From contig WRLG01000002.1 in assembly GCA_009777725.1 (NCBI GenBank), positions 62,001-126,000 of the forward strand: a stretch of 64,000 nt of DNA. The letters run 5' to 3'. The position numbers and the translations under genes are program-made. The stretch comes from Oscillospiraceae bacterium (GTDB lineage: Bacteria > Bacillota > Clostridia > Oscillospirales > Ruminococcaceae). The notes under the pieces are model-generated. The model had not been told where the DNA came from, did no database searches, and worked only from the letters and a program-made list of their open reading frames with translations. Positions 8,148-18,310 of the stretch are shown in pieces. How positions within the stretch are numbered: the first letter of the stretch is position 1; each line of letters starts with the position of its first letter.

Positions 8148-9494
8148 ATGATAAAAAAATTTGCGTTTATAATATTATCGGGAGTGTTGATTTTAACTGC
8201 GGCGGCTTGTAACAAGAATACGGAAGAATCGGATGATGCTTACGGCGGTGAATTTACGCAAAGTGAAACTATCGCGAATGAAAGTGAAGCCGTGACAGCC
8301 CCGACTGAAACGAATAATTTAACCGTGAGTGAAGCAGGTGATGACAGCCTGATTGTTGAGAATAAAACCATAAGCTATGTTGAAATTGCACAGGTTGCAA
8401 ATAAAAATACGGGAATTTGTGAATTTTCTGATGGATTAGCGGCTGCTGCTGATTTAAAGTATGACGAGATTAACTTGAGTTTTATTGATAAAAGCGGCGA
8501 AGATATTATTCCGACAAGCTATTCTTTGTCTTACGTATATTTTCAAAACTTTAGAAAACTGCCGTCCTTTTCCGAAGGATTGGCGGCAATTGGTATTGGT
8601 GATGATTATGGTTACAAAAGGGGTTATGTAGATAAAACGGGTGAAGTAGTTATACCATTTGAATATACATATACCAGAGATTTTTCCGAAGGACTGGCGG
8701 CAGTTTGTGTAGGAGACTGGGAGAATCCCAGATGGGGTTTTATAGATAAAAAAGGAGAAATAGTTGTTCCGTTTGAATATACAAGTGTCGGTGATTTTTC
8801 CGAAGGACTGGCGGCAGTTAGCACAGGTAATAGGGGAGATTCCGAATGGGGTTTTATAGATAAAACGGGAAAAATAGTTATTCCGCTTGAATATAATTAT
8901 GCTCACGGATTTTCAGAGGGTTTAGCGGCGGTAAATGTTGGCGGACGTTGGGGTTTAGGTTTATGGGGATTTATAGACAAAAGCGGAAATGTGGTTATTC
9001 CAATCGAATACTATTGGGTTGGGCATTTCTCTGAGGGACTTGTCAGTGTTATGAAATCCATTCCAAGTGAGGAATCTTGGTTGAAGCTGGGTTTTATTGA
9101 CAAATCTGATAATTTAGTTATTCCGTTTATCTACAACGGAGATATTTATATTGACAACGGTCACGGCACTATGGAGGATAAAATACCTATTTTTTCAGAA
9201 GGCTTGGCGGCAGTCGAGCTTGGTGGAAAAATGGGTTATATAGATAAAGACGGAAATGTCGTTATACCGTTTCAATACGATTATGCCCATGATTTTGCAG
9301 AAGGCTTGGCGGCGGTTAGGGTAGGCGATTTGCATACAGGAAAATTAGGTTATATAGATAAAACAGGTATGCTTGTCGTGCCTTTAGAGTACGAACAAGC
9401 CTCATATTGGACTGCTAATTCCTTTTCTGATGGGTTGGTAGCCGCTAAAAAGGGCGATGAATGGTTTATCTTGCAGATTATTGAGGGTGACTAA
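8148..9494 (+). CDS. WG-repeat lipoprotein, paralogue of the preceding gene
   Basis: A 448-residue lipoprotein: signal peptide with lipobox TAAAC (Cys21), acidic Ser/Thr linker, then about nine WG-type repeats (FSEGLAAV...GFIDKSGNVVIPIEY). It begins 20 bases after the stop of the similar 6451-8127 gene and shares the linker motif GEFTQSE, so the pair arose by tandem duplication. AAAGGATG precedes the ATG. Function unknown; surface exposure is inferred. Confidence 0.85.
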   Translation: MIKKFAFIILSGVLILTAAACNKNTEESDDAYGGEFTQSETIANESEAVTAPTETNNLTVSEAGDDSLIVENKTISYVEIAQVANKNTGICEFSDGLAAAADLKYDEINLSFIDKSGEDIIPTSYSLSYVYFQNFRKLPSFSEGLAAIGIGDDYGYKRGYVDKTGEVVIPFEYTYTRDFSEGLAAVCVGDWENPRWGFIDKKGEIVVPFEYTSVGDFSEGLAAVSTGNRGDSEWGFIDKTGKIVIPLEYNYAHGFSEGLAAVNVGGRWGLGLWGFIDKSGNVVIPIEYYWVGHFSEGLVSVMKSIPSEESWLKLGFIDKSDNLVIPFIYNGDIYIDNGHGTMEDKIPIFSEGLAAVELGGKMGYIDKDGNVVIPFQYDYAHDFAEGLAAVRVGDLHTGKLGYIDKTGMLVVPLEYEQASYWTANSFSDGLVAAKKGDEWFILQIIEGD

Positions 9495-9572
9495 CAGACG
9501 GTTTAAAATCTCCCGCTAAATGATTGTTTCCTGCAATAAATCCTATAAATCCGATTTGAGGAGGAGGAACTC

Positions 9573-9890
9573 ATGCCAATCAACGATGAAATTATTAAAA
9601 TAAAAGACGCTATTATATCGGCGGTAGATGTTGAAAAGTTGTATCTTTTCGGCTCTTATGCCTATGGGACACCTAACGCCGACAGCGACTATGATTTTTA
9701 TATGGTTATACCCGACGGCGGTATGCGACCGCTTGATGCAATGACCGAGGCTAGAATGGCTTTATGGGGAATGAAGAGAAAACCTGTTGATATTTTAGCG
9801 GGAACAACAGAGGTTTTTGAGCGGCGTTCCCAAGGATTGACCATTGAGAAAAAAATTGCTAACGAAGGAGTTTTATTATATGAGCGTTGA
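9573..9890 (+). CDS. MNT-type minimal nucleotidyltransferase (antitoxin)
   Basis: A 105-residue protein with the nucleotidyltransferase motif LFGSYAYGTPNADSDYDFY, including the GSx10-12DxD metal-binding core. It overlaps the next gene, a HEPN protein, by 11 bases. In HEPN/MNT type VII modules the MNT enzyme transfers AMP from ATP to the HEPN ribonuclease and silences it. GAGGAGG precedes the ATG. Confidence 0.85.
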   Translation: MPINDEIIKIKDAIISAVDVEKLYLFGSYAYGTPNADSDYDFYMVIPDGGMRPLDAMTEARMALWGMKRKPVDILAGTTEVFERRSQGLTIEKKIANEGVLLYER

Positions 9891-10275
9891 CTATGATATT
9901 TCAAAATGGATTAAGATTGCAGACAATGAGTTATCCTCTGCTAAACACTTATTTGAAACACATAAACCAATGCCGTGTGAAATTGTATGCTTTCTATCTC
10001 AGCAGTCGGCTGAAAAAATAATAAAAGGCTATTTGTTTTCTCAAAACATAGAAGCACCGAAAACGCATGATTTAGAGGTTCTTTGCGATATGTGCATTGA
10101 AGTTGAAGCGGGATTTAATGCCTTTAGCCGAGAAACGGCTACGCTTTCCCATTACGGAGTTCTTCCCCGTTATCCGAATGAGATTGAATTAACGGAACAA
10201 GATGCCGAAACTGCGCTCAAATATGCCGACAAAATTATGCAGTTTGTCAAACCCCTCTTGCCTTTTCAGAATTGA
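9880..10275 (+). CDS. HEPN-domain protein (toxin partner of MNT)
   Basis: A 131-residue all-helical HEPN protein. Start ATG 9880 (SVDYDISKW) is chosen over an upstream ATG because GAAGGAG lies 9 bases before it. CFLSQQSAEKIIKGYLF and KTHDLEVLCDMC are typical of this family. The canonical Rx4-6H ribonuclease motif is not clearly present at the end, so activity is uncertain. It overlaps the MNT gene and is followed after 35 bases by oppA. Confidence 0.8.
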   Translation: MSVDYDISKWIKIADNELSSAKHLFETHKPMPCEIVCFLSQQSAEKIIKGYLFSQNIEAPKTHDLEVLCDMCIEVEAGFNAFSRETATLSHYGVLPRYPNEIELTEQDAETALKYADKIMQFVKPLLPFQN

Positions 10276-10310
10276 AAAGAAATTCTTTAATATAAAAGGA
10301 GTAAAAAACA

Positions 10311-11987
10311 ATGAATCTAAAAAAGAAAATCTCACTATCAATGGCAGGAATCTTACTTGCCGCAACTCTTACGGCTTGCGGCGGCGGCGGGGCGGAAAAT
10401 AACCCCGATTCACCGGGCGGTTCACCAAGCGGCGCGGGAGCAAACTCAAACGCAAACGAGGTCATCGTTGCAATCGCTTCCAGCCCGGAAACAATTGACC
10501 CCGCGCTTAACTCGGCTTCCGATGTTTCGACATATACAAACCATAGCTTCGAGAACATTATGCGTTATATGTGGGACGGCACCGGCATTGAATACGGGCA
10601 GGCGGAAAGCCACACCGTGTCCGAAGATGGCATGACATGGACTTTTGTAATCCGCGAAAACGCAAAATGGTCTGATGGAAAAGCGGTTACGGCTGAGGAT
10701 TTCGTATACTCATGGCAAAGATTTGTAGACCCCGCTACGGGCGCGCCTTATGCCTACGATATGGGTATGTATTTCAAAAACGGCGTTGCAATCACTGACG
10801 GCGAAATGCCGCCGGAAGAGCTGGGTGTCAGGGCAATTGATGAGCGGACACTTGAAGTTCAATTGGAAAACCCATGCCCTTATTTCTTGGAAATTATGGC
10901 GTTCCCGGCACTCTTCCCCGTTCGCCGCGATATGATTGAGGAGCACGGCGACAGGTGGACAAGGAGCGGCGACACGTATATTTCAAATGGCGCGTTTAAA
11001 ATGGAGAGCTTCACTTTAGACGGCAGCATGGTTATGGTTCAAAATGAGCATTATTGGGATGCAGAAAACGTAACCGCCGAAAAGATTACTTGGATGTTTT
11101 TATCGGACAATGTAGCGCGGCTGGCGGCACTTCGTTCCGGCGCGGTTTCTTATATTCTTGACTTTCCGGCTGAGGAACGCAATGCAGTTGAAAGCGCGGG
11201 TATGTATCGAAAAAGCCCTCTGCTGGGGACTTACTATGTTTGTTACAATACGGAATTAGAGCCGTTTAATGACCCGCTTGTCCGCAAAGCTTTGACTCTT
11301 GCCATTGATAATGCTTTTATCGCCGATGTTTTGCGCCAAGGCTCGGTAGTCCCTGCTACAGCTTTTGTAGGTGATAGCTTCTTTACCTCAGGGCATGACG
11401 TTGAATTCCGCAAAGAGGGAGCTAACTATATCGACCCCTACAATTACGAAGAAGCGAAAGCCGAGGCTCAGAAGGCTCTTGCCGAAGCCGGGTATCCTAA
11501 CGGTGAAGGATTCCCCCGCGTAGAATATCTCCTCAACGATGATTCTACACATTCTATGATTGCAGAAGCCATTCAGCAGATGTGGAAGGAAGTTTTAAAC
11601 GTCAACATGGAAATACGCTCGGCGGAATGGTCGGTTGTATTAAGCGATAGACGCGCAGGGAATTTCCAAGTTTCGCGGAACGGTTGGATTGCCGACTTTA
11701 ACGACCCCGTAACGATGCTGGGGATGTTTATGTCTACCTCCGCTAATAATGACGGCAACTATTCAAACCCCGAATTTGACAGGTTAATCGAAGAATCCAT
11801 GAGAGAAACCGACCCGGCAAAACGCTCCGCGCTTCTGCACCAAGCCGAGGCTGTCATGTTAGGGCAGGATTGGGCTTGCGCTCCTATTTATTATTACTGC
11901 GTAGAAGCCGCCGCTTCTCCTAACTTGAAGAATTTTTACTCATCCATGCTGGGTTATGAATTCTTCCACAGGGCTTATTTGGAATAA
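10311..11987 (+). CDS. oppA: Oligopeptide-binding lipoprotein OppA
   Basis: A 558-residue family 5 solute-binding protein. Signal peptide with lipobox LTAC (Cys23), Gly/Ser linker to about residue 50, then the SBP_bac_5 core: signature WTFVIRENAKWSDGKAVTAEDFVYSWQ at roughly residues 103-130, shown here only as WSDGKAVTAEDFVYSWQ. It captures peptides outside the cell for the OppDF-energised importer. AAGGAG precedes the ATG. Usual length for the family. Confidence 0.92.
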   Translation: MNLKKKISLSMAGILLAATLTACGGGGAENNPDSPGGSPSGAGANSNANEVIVAIASSPETIDPALNSASDVSTYTNHSFENIMRYMWDGTGIEYGQAESHTVSEDGMTWTFVIRENAKWSDGKAVTAEDFVYSWQRFVDPATGAPYAYDMGMYFKNGVAITDGEMPPEELGVRAIDERTLEVQLENPCPYFLEIMAFPALFPVRRDMIEEHGDRWTRSGDTYISNGAFKMESFTLDGSMVMVQNEHYWDAENVTAEKITWMFLSDNVARLAALRSGAVSYILDFPAEERNAVESAGMYRKSPLLGTYYVCYNTELEPFNDPLVRKALTLAIDNAFIADVLRQGSVVPATAFVGDSFFTSGHDVEFRKEGANYIDPYNYEEAKAEAQKALAEAGYPNGEGFPRVEYLLNDDSTHSMIAEAIQQMWKEVLNVNMEIRSAEWSVVLSDRRAGNFQVSRNGWIADFNDPVTMLGMFMSTSANNDGNYSNPEFDRLIEESMRETDPAKRSALLHQAEAVMLGQDWACAPIYYYCVEAAASPNLKNFYSSMLGYEFFHRAYLE

Positions 11988-11997
11988 AGGAGTAAAT

Positions 11998-13863
11998 ATG
12001 CTTAAAAATAAAATCGAGCCGCTTTTATTAAAGGTAAAAACCCCTTCGAGGTATATCGGAGGGGAATACGGCAGTGTTGTAAAGGATAAAAACCGCGTTG
12101 AGGCGCGGTTTGCTTTCTGCTTTCCCGACAGCTACGAAATAGGCATGTCTCATTTAGGGATGAAAATATTATACTCTCTGGTCAACGAACGCCCTCAATT
12201 TTGGTGTGAGCGGGTTTTCGCGCCTTGGGAGGACTATGAAGTGCTTATGCGGGAGAATCATATCCCGCTTTACGCCCTTGAAAGCTTGGAACCGATAAAG
12301 GATTTCGATTTTATCGGCTTTACGGTGCAATATGAGCTTTGCTACGCAAACATATTAAACATGCTGGATTTATCGGGAGTTCCGATTAAAGCCGCAGACA
12401 GGGCGGAGGGATGCCCCATCGTAATTGCGGGCGGACCTTGCGTATGCAATCCCGAGCCGATTGCGGATTTTTTTGATTTATTTGTTTTAGGCGAGGGCGA
12501 GGAGGTCACGCTGGAGCTTTTGGATTTATATGTTGCTGTGAAAAAGCGCGGTGGGAGCAGGAGCGAATTTTTACAAGCGGCGGCAGGGCTTGAAGGAATT
12601 TATGTTCCGTCCTTTTATGACGTTTCATATAACGCAGACGGGACGGTTAAAAGCGTCGTCCCAAATAACGCGAACGCCCCCGAGAGGGTTAAAAAGCGCG
12701 TTGCCCCGGATTTAGATAAGGCTTTTTATCCCGAAAAATTTGTTATACCCTTTTGCGACATTGTGCATGACAGGGTGATTATAGAGGTTTTGCGGGGCTG
12801 TATAAGGGGTTGCCGTTTTTGTCAGGCGGGGTTCATCTACCGTCCGTTCAGGGAGAAATCGGCGGAGGTTATTCTCGGGCAAACAAGGGCTCTTTGTGAA
12901 AGCACAGGCTACGACGAGGTTTCGCTGTCATCACTCAGTACGAGCGACTTATCGGATATAGAAAATACGCTTACAATGCTTTCAGAGTATACGGATGAAA
13001 AAAAAGTGAGCCTGTCGCTACCCTCAATGAGGATTGACAGGTTCAGCGAGGATATGGCAAAGCGGCTTCAAAAGGTTCGCAAAACAGGTCTAACCTTCGC
13101 CCCCGAAGCGGGGACGCAAAGGCTTCGTGACGTTATTAACAAAAACATAACCGATGATGAGATTTTAAGAGCGTGTGAAACCGCGTTTTCGCAAGGGTAT
13201 ACCAACGTCAAGCTTTATTTTATGCTCGGGCTTCCGACCGAAGCGGACGAGGATGTAACAGGAATCGCCGAACTTACCGAGCGGATTGTCGAGGCGTATT
13301 ATGCCAACCCAAACAGGCAGAAAGGTAAGCACCCTCGCGTATCGGTAAGCTGTGCGACTTTCGTGCCTAAGCCGTTTACCCCCTTTGAGTTTGAGCCGCA
13401 GGCTTCAAGGGAAGAGACAGAGCGCAGGCAGAAGCTTTTGCTTGATTCGTCAAAGTCAAGGAAAAGGGTCAGCATTAACTGGCACAATTATAACGTGAGC
13501 ATACTTGAAGCCGCCTTAGCGAGAGGTGACAGGCGTTTAGGAGAGGTTATATACAAGGCTTGGGAAAAGGGCTGCCGCTTTGACGGCTGGGACGAACATT
13601 ACCGTTTCGACCTATGGAAGCAAGCTTTTGAAGAAGCAAGCGACTTAAACCCCGCGCTTGACGAAGCTCAGCCGCTTGATATGGCTTTTTATGCAAACAG
13701 GGCGCGGGATTACAGCGAAGTCATGCCGTGGTCGCATCTTGATTATATGGTAAGCAGGGAATTTTTAATAAGGGAGAACAAGCGAGCGCGCCAAGCCGAA
13801 ACAACGCCCAACTGCCGTCAAAAATGCTCCGCCTGCGGTGTCAACCGTTTATGCGAGAAATGA
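11998..13863 (+). CDS. TIGR03960-type radical SAM protein
   Basis: A 621-residue protein. Residues about 50-180 resemble a B12-binding-type domain (IAGGPCVCNPEPIADFFDLF). The radical SAM cluster motif is RGCIRGCRFCQAG (CxxxCxxC) near residue 265. C-terminal cysteines end in CRQKCSACGVNRLCEK, a possible second metal site. Start ATG 11998 has AAAGGAG 6 bases upstream; longer in-frame starts overlap oppA. In many Clostridia this gene is followed by a DUF2344 gene, rnG and ribosomal L21/L27; here it is followed tail-to-tail by a sugar transporter, so the usual neighbourhood is broken. Substrate unknown. Confidence 0.85.
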   Translation: MLKNKIEPLLLKVKTPSRYIGGEYGSVVKDKNRVEARFAFCFPDSYEIGMSHLGMKILYSLVNERPQFWCERVFAPWEDYEVLMRENHIPLYALESLEPIKDFDFIGFTVQYELCYANILNMLDLSGVPIKAADRAEGCPIVIAGGPCVCNPEPIADFFDLFVLGEGEEVTLELLDLYVAVKKRGGSRSEFLQAAAGLEGIYVPSFYDVSYNADGTVKSVVPNNANAPERVKKRVAPDLDKAFYPEKFVIPFCDIVHDRVIIEVLRGCIRGCRFCQAGFIYRPFREKSAEVILGQTRALCESTGYDEVSLSSLSTSDLSDIENTLTMLSEYTDEKKVSLSLPSMRIDRFSEDMAKRLQKVRKTGLTFAPEAGTQRLRDVINKNITDDEILRACETAFSQGYTNVKLYFMLGLPTEADEDVTGIAELTERIVEAYYANPNRQKGKHPRVSVSCATFVPKPFTPFEFEPQASREETERRQKLLLDSSKSRKRVSINWHNYNVSILEAALARGDRRLGEVIYKAWEKGCRFDGWDEHYRFDLWKQAFEEASDLNPALDEAQPLDMAFYANRARDYSEVMPWSHLDYMVSREFLIRENKRARQAETTPNCRQKCSACGVNRLCEK

Positions 13864-13870
13864 ACGCCCC

Positions 13871-14953
13871 CTACATCCCCGTAAGACCCGACCTTGCAAT
13901 ACCCTCGGTAAAATATTTTTGCAAAACGATGTACATAATCAGCATCGGCAGGATGGCTATAAGGCATCCCGCCTCCATCCACACGATTAGCTCTCTGACG
14001 TCTACATTTGCGTTGGCGTTGCCGTGGAGGGCAATTCTAAGCTGAGGGTCAAGGTTCTTCAGCATGAGTGCGATGGTCCTGTTTTTTGTAAAAAACGAAG
14101 TGCTTACATAATAATCGTTCCAGTACCAAACGACCGAAAAGAGAAATACCGTTAAAAATGTCGAGGAAGCGTTGGGAACCATAACCTTTACAAAGGTCAT
14201 AAAGGGTGAGCAGCCGTCCAAGCAGGCGGCATCTTCAAGCTCCCTCGGCAGTCCGCGGAATGCCTGCCTGAAAAGAAATATAAACAGCCCCGCGCTTATG
14301 CCGTTAGCGGTAATAGCAGGGAAATACATAGTAAAAGCGGAATCAATAAAGTTGTAGGGCTCACCCGTTACGGCTTCAATAATTCCGAAAACATCAAAAT
14401 AGCGAAAAAACGTATACTGCGGAATCAGCAGGATTTGCGGCAATACAAGAATCATCATGATGACAAAGAAGAATAAAAGTTCCCTGCCCTTAAACTTAAA
14501 TCTGGCAAAGCCGTAGCCTGTCAAGGCGCAGGATGCGACTTGAACGATGGAACAGCCTATATTAAGAACCAGCGTGTTTCCGAGTGTTTTCCAAAAATCC
14601 ATAGCCTTGATAACATCTCTTATGTTATTCATTGTAAAGCTTTTCGGAATCCAAAGGATTGTCGGGTCGTACATGTCCTCCAAGGGGCGAAATGCCGTGG
14701 AGAGCATAAACAAAAGCGGGTAAAGAATGATAAAGCAAAGCCCGATGACGATAAGGGTTCTGCATATGGGCCAAATTGCGTTGATTACCCTTATCCGTTT
14801 TAAATACCTGCGCTCTCCTTCTTCAAGAAAGGAGAGCCGCTTTTTATATCGCTCCCGGCGTTCTTTCCGCGAAAGCTTAACCTCTTTTTCCTTTTTCGGA
14901 AAAAGCTTTTTTAATATGCTCGGAATTTTTTTATGTAAAGCCGCAGTTTCCAT
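13871..14953 (-). CDS. Carbohydrate ABC transporter permease (MalG/LplC type)
   Basis: A 360-residue inner-membrane protein with a long basic cytoplasmic N-terminus (about 65 residues), then six predicted membrane segments. The EAA loop reads ELEDAACLDGCSPFMTFVKVMVP, shortened here to EDAACLDGCSPF, and is the ATPase contact. It is the last gene of the long minus-strand locus and is paired with the permease at 14969-15877. Its stop lies 7 bases from the stop of the converging radical SAM gene, with no terminator hairpin visible between. Confidence 0.88.
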   Translation of the reverse strand: METAALHKKIPSILKKLFPKKEKEVKLSRKERRERYKKRLSFLEEGERRYLKRIRVINAIWPICRTLIVIGLCFIILYPLLFMLSTAFRPLEDMYDPTILWIPKSFTMNNIRDVIKAMDFWKTLGNTLVLNIGCSIVQVASCALTGYGFARFKFKGRELLFFFVIMMILVLPQILLIPQYTFFRYFDVFGIIEAVTGEPYNFIDSAFTMYFPAITANGISAGLFIFLFRQAFRGLPRELEDAACLDGCSPFMTFVKVMVPNASSTFLTVFLFSVVWYWNDYYVSTSFFTKNRTIALMLKNLDPQLRIALHGNANANVDVRELIVWMEAGCLIAILPMLIMYIVLQKYFTEGIARSGLTGM

Positions 14954-14968
14954 TTTAATTCCCCCCCT

Positions 14969-15877
14969 CTACTCATTTTCATACCATACAAATTTTCTTG
15001 TAACAGCGAATATAATGCCGAGAGCGGCAAGCACAATCGCAAAATAACTCCAAGAGAGGGCGGCGGAATATCCGTATTCCCATTCGTTCTGAACGGCAAG
15101 GATTCGCGCGATTACAGGATTCATCGGGTCGCGGAACGTGTCAATAACAGTATACACGATATTGACAAGAATCATAGGCGAAACATAGGGCAGGGTAATT
15201 TTCCAGAAAAATTCCCAAGAGGTCGCTCCCTCTATCTCTGCCGCTTCCTTTGCGGAGAGGGGGATTCCCTGCAAAGCCGAAAGGAAGATGATAATCTGAA
15301 TTCCGCAAGACCAAACAAGGTTTAATATCCCCGAGGTGATTTCGCTTATCCAGTCGGTAAAGTTTTCACCAAAGCCGTAAACGCCTACAAATTCAAGCAG
15401 TTGGTCTACCATATCCGCCTCAAACATGGTGGTGAACTGCTCCGCGCTATCGTTCCCCGTCAGCGTCAAGTCGCCTGTGATAATCGCGTAGACAGGACCT
15501 GTAGCTATAATAACGGGCAGAAAAAACACCGCTCTGGCGAAGGTTCTCCCCTTAAATTTTTGGTTGATTACAATGGCGGTAAACATGGAGAAGATGATAA
15601 TAATAGGCAACTTAAACGCGGCGGCTCTCAATGCCTCCGTAAGGTTCTGCCTGTATCTGGGGTCTCGCAAAAAGGCTCTTGCATAGTTATCAAGCCCCAG
15701 CCATTTTATTTCAAGCCCTCCCACTATCGGTCTGACACTGTTGAACGAATAATAAAAAGATTCAATGAGCGGACCTGCAAAAAACAGCGCGCACCCCAAT
15801 AGCCAGACAGACAGAAAGCACAGCCCGTAAAATCCCTTTTTCTTTTCATATGACATATTCCGAATCCGTTTTATCAT
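14969..15877 (-). CDS. Carbohydrate ABC transporter permease (MalF/LplB type)
   Basis: A 302-residue permease with about six membrane segments and an EAA loop (SAKEAAEIEGATSWEFFWKI). It starts ATGA-coupled to the stop of the DUF5696-like gene and is 15 bases upstream of its partner permease. Together they would form one heterodimeric channel. No ATP-binding subunit is encoded nearby; such importers usually use a shared MsmK/UgpC-type ATPase. Substrate inferred to be an oligosaccharide. Confidence 0.88.
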   Translation of the reverse strand: MIKRIRNMSYEKKKGFYGLCFLSVWLLGCALFFAGPLIESFYYSFNSVRPIVGGLEIKWLGLDNYARAFLRDPRYRQNLTEALRAAAFKLPIIIIFSMFTAIVINQKFKGRTFARAVFFLPVIIATGPVYAIITGDLTLTGNDSAEQFTTMFEADMVDQLLEFVGVYGFGENFTDWISEITSGILNLVWSCGIQIIIFLSALQGIPLSAKEAAEIEGATSWEFFWKITLPYVSPMILVNIVYTVIDTFRDPMNPVIARILAVQNEWEYGYSAALSWSYFAIVLAALGIIFAVTRKFVWYENE

Positions 15878-18291
15878 GATATACCCCCACCAACATAATC
15901 CGCCAGCTTGAATATTTCATAAGCCTCGCCCTTTGTAACCATTGCGGTGTAATCCTTTAGGTCTACGGTTATAACAACCCCGTTGCCATAGGTAGTTTCA
16001 ATTGTATCGTCCTCCAAGGCTTTATAATCGGTGATAATTTCCGATGAAACGGAGCTTAACACTAAACTTGCGAACTCGGAACAGCCCGCCGCTTCCTCAA
16101 CCCAGTGCTCATATTCCGCGTAAAAAAGCTTATCGTAAAGAGAGTCTTTCAGCTTATCTGCCGTGACGGCGTGCATATCAAAATGTGGATTGCTCCCTGC
16201 GGCGATTCCTCTCAAAACAAACTCCGCGACTTGTGCATCGCCATTTACGGGGGTGGTGGAATACGACTTATAGCCATGCAGTACCGCTTGATAAAAGGGA
16301 ATATCCTCGTCAAAAAGGTCAAACCTGCCGGAGCTTAGCGGTATTTTAGCGACATGGTCAACATACGGCAGGACATAGGCGTTAGCGTTAACGGCAAACA
16401 CTGTCCCCGAGCCGGAAAGGCTTTTATAGCCCTCCTCAATATACTGCTTCGCCGTCTCTCTGGATATAGCTCTTCTCCCGTAATCGCCGTAAATAACGGA
16501 CGATGCAGAGCCCATTGAGAAGCCGCTTATGCCGTTAGCCGTATAGCTTCCCTTGATATTATCAAAAATTTTGCCGTATTGCGAGGGGCTGATTAGGGAT
16601 ATGGGTCTGTAGAATTTATTTTCAATTTTATGTGCTAAATCGTATTCAATCTGCCGCGAATAAGCGTTTGACACCCTAATCGCCGTATGAAACACGGTAA
16701 AATACCCGCCGCCGTTTCTGAACGTAAGATTATCAACCGCCGGATATACCTCAACGCCGTTTTCCTCGGCATAGGTCTGAAACCTGTTCCACCCTCTTTT
16801 ACCGCCCAAAATCCCTGCCGGGGTTGCTTTATCGGATACTCTTTCTCTTATATCGGCGGCAGTCCAGTCGTTATAGTTTACTACCATATCGTCCGCACCC
16901 AAATCGGTCAAGAGCGTCAAGATTTCCCTTGCATCGTCAAACCCGGTCGCCTTTTGCTGTAATCTGACGGGAACGCCCAAAACAGAGCGCGAGCGCATAA
17001 CCCCGCCGTAAAAATCAATATAAAGCGGCGTTTTATTAACCGAATCGGAACGCGCGAGCCCCTTTTCGCCTATCAGATAATCCCTGTATTTACTTGCTAT
17101 ATCAACAAAGCTAAGCTCCGCCTTGTCATCTCTCGAAACGGGGTAATACCGAACCTCAATTTCGGGGATTAAAATGCCGCGCTTTTCAAAAACCCTGAGG
17201 GGGTTAGCTTCCCCGCCTAACAAATATTCATCCGTAGTGCGAAGCTCAAAATCAAAATAGCAGGAATTGTAGCTTGTTCTGTTCTGCATTGAAACGTAAG
17301 CATTGATGGAAGCAACGGAATCGCCCTTATCGGCAACGACCATCATTCCTGCCCCGCCCTTTATAATGCCGTACATAGGCAAGGATACATTTTGAGTTGT
17401 AGGGGGCTTTGTCGTTCTGACGGTGGTTATATCCCGCCCGTAAACCTTGCCGGAATAAGACCTGTAGCCGTGCTTGCCGTTATTGAAGTTGATTAACGCC
17501 CCGCCGCCGTCCGGGATTACAAAGCTTCCTTCCTCATCTGCTCCGGCGGCTCCGAATGAGGTTAAGAATGAAAGATTGGTAACAATTTTATCGCGGTCGT
17601 CCTCCGTTATGTTTTCACAGCTGAGGTGGAGCTTGAGGTGGTCGTCCTCCAGCGTATATGAAACGGGGATTGTTATATTCCTGTTGCCGTTTTGCTCCAC
17701 GTTAAAGGTATATGTAATCTCAATCCCTTTTTCGATTTCTTTATACTTAATTGAGCACCTCGCCCTTGAATTTGAGCTGTGCGTCGTGGTAGTCCTCCTA
17801 GCCGAGAGTTCGCCGTATACTAAGGTTAAGCCCGATTTAAGCTCGTCCCTCAAAACGCCCGTACCTAAAGAATGGGCGGCGTTAACGGGGTTAGCCCACC
17901 AAATTTCTTGCGTGCTTTTATCTAAGAGCGCGAGCGTTACGCCGTGCCCGTCGTTTACGCGCCTTCTTGCATCTCTTTCATACCTGTCTTGCGAGGATTG
18001 GTAGCTTATATCGTCTTCATAATCAGCACGTTCCGGGGGAGGGGGGGGGTAGAAATCATCGCCGCAAAAATAAAGTGCCAGCTTATCATTTTCGGCGGCA
18101 AGGCTCATCAGCCCCAACGCCTCCCTATTGGTGCGGAGCTCTCCTTGCGCGATAGTAACGATTTCATCATCCTCCGGCAGACTATCATAGCTTTCCGCTT
18201 CCTCGTCCGAATACACCGCCGCCGCGATTACGGGCAGCATGACGGCAAGTGCGAAAAATACTGCCGAAAGCTTTTTGAATCTTTTGCTCAT
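15874..18291 (-). CDS. DUF5696-like secreted protein
   Basis: An 805-residue exported protein with signal peptide KLSAVFFALAVMLPVIAAAV (about residues 7-26). The middle part includes GSFVIPDGGGALINFNNGK and YGDYGRRAISRETAKQYIEE, patterns I associate with DUF5696 proteins encoded in sugar-transport loci of Clostridia and Paenibacillus. The C-terminal part has a glycoside-hydrolase-like look (DDMVVNYNDWTAADIRE) but I cannot name a catalytic pair. It probably binds or processes the transported glycan outside the cell. Confidence 0.65.
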   Translation of the reverse strand: MSKRFKKLSAVFFALAVMLPVIAAAVYSDEEAESYDSLPEDDEIVTIAQGELRTNREALGLMSLAAENDKLALYFCGDDFYPPPPPERADYEDDISYQSSQDRYERDARRRVNDGHGVTLALLDKSTQEIWWANPVNAAHSLGTGVLRDELKSGLTLVYGELSARRTTTTHSSNSRARCSIKYKEIEKGIEITYTFNVEQNGNRNITIPVSYTLEDDHLKLHLSCENITEDDRDKIVTNLSFLTSFGAAGADEEGSFVIPDGGGALINFNNGKHGYRSYSGKVYGRDITTVRTTKPPTTQNVSLPMYGIIKGGAGMMVVADKGDSVASINAYVSMQNRTSYNSCYFDFELRTTDEYLLGGEANPLRVFEKRGILIPEIEVRYYPVSRDDKAELSFVDIASKYRDYLIGEKGLARSDSVNKTPLYIDFYGGVMRSRSVLGVPVRLQQKATGFDDAREILTLLTDLGADDMVVNYNDWTAADIRERVSDKATPAGILGGKRGWNRFQTYAEENGVEVYPAVDNLTFRNGGGYFTVFHTAIRVSNAYSRQIEYDLAHKIENKFYRPISLISPSQYGKIFDNIKGSYTANGISGFSMGSASSVIYGDYGRRAISRETAKQYIEEGYKSLSGSGTVFAVNANAYVLPYVDHVAKIPLSSGRFDLFDEDIPFYQAVLHGYKSYSTTPVNGDAQVAEFVLRGIAAGSNPHFDMHAVTADKLKDSLYDKLFYAEYEHWVEEAAGCSEFASLVLSSVSSEIITDYKALEDDTIETTYGNGVVITVDLKDYTAMVTKGEAYEIFKLADYVGGGIS

Positions 18292-18310
18292 ATAAGCTCA
18301 AACCTCATTC

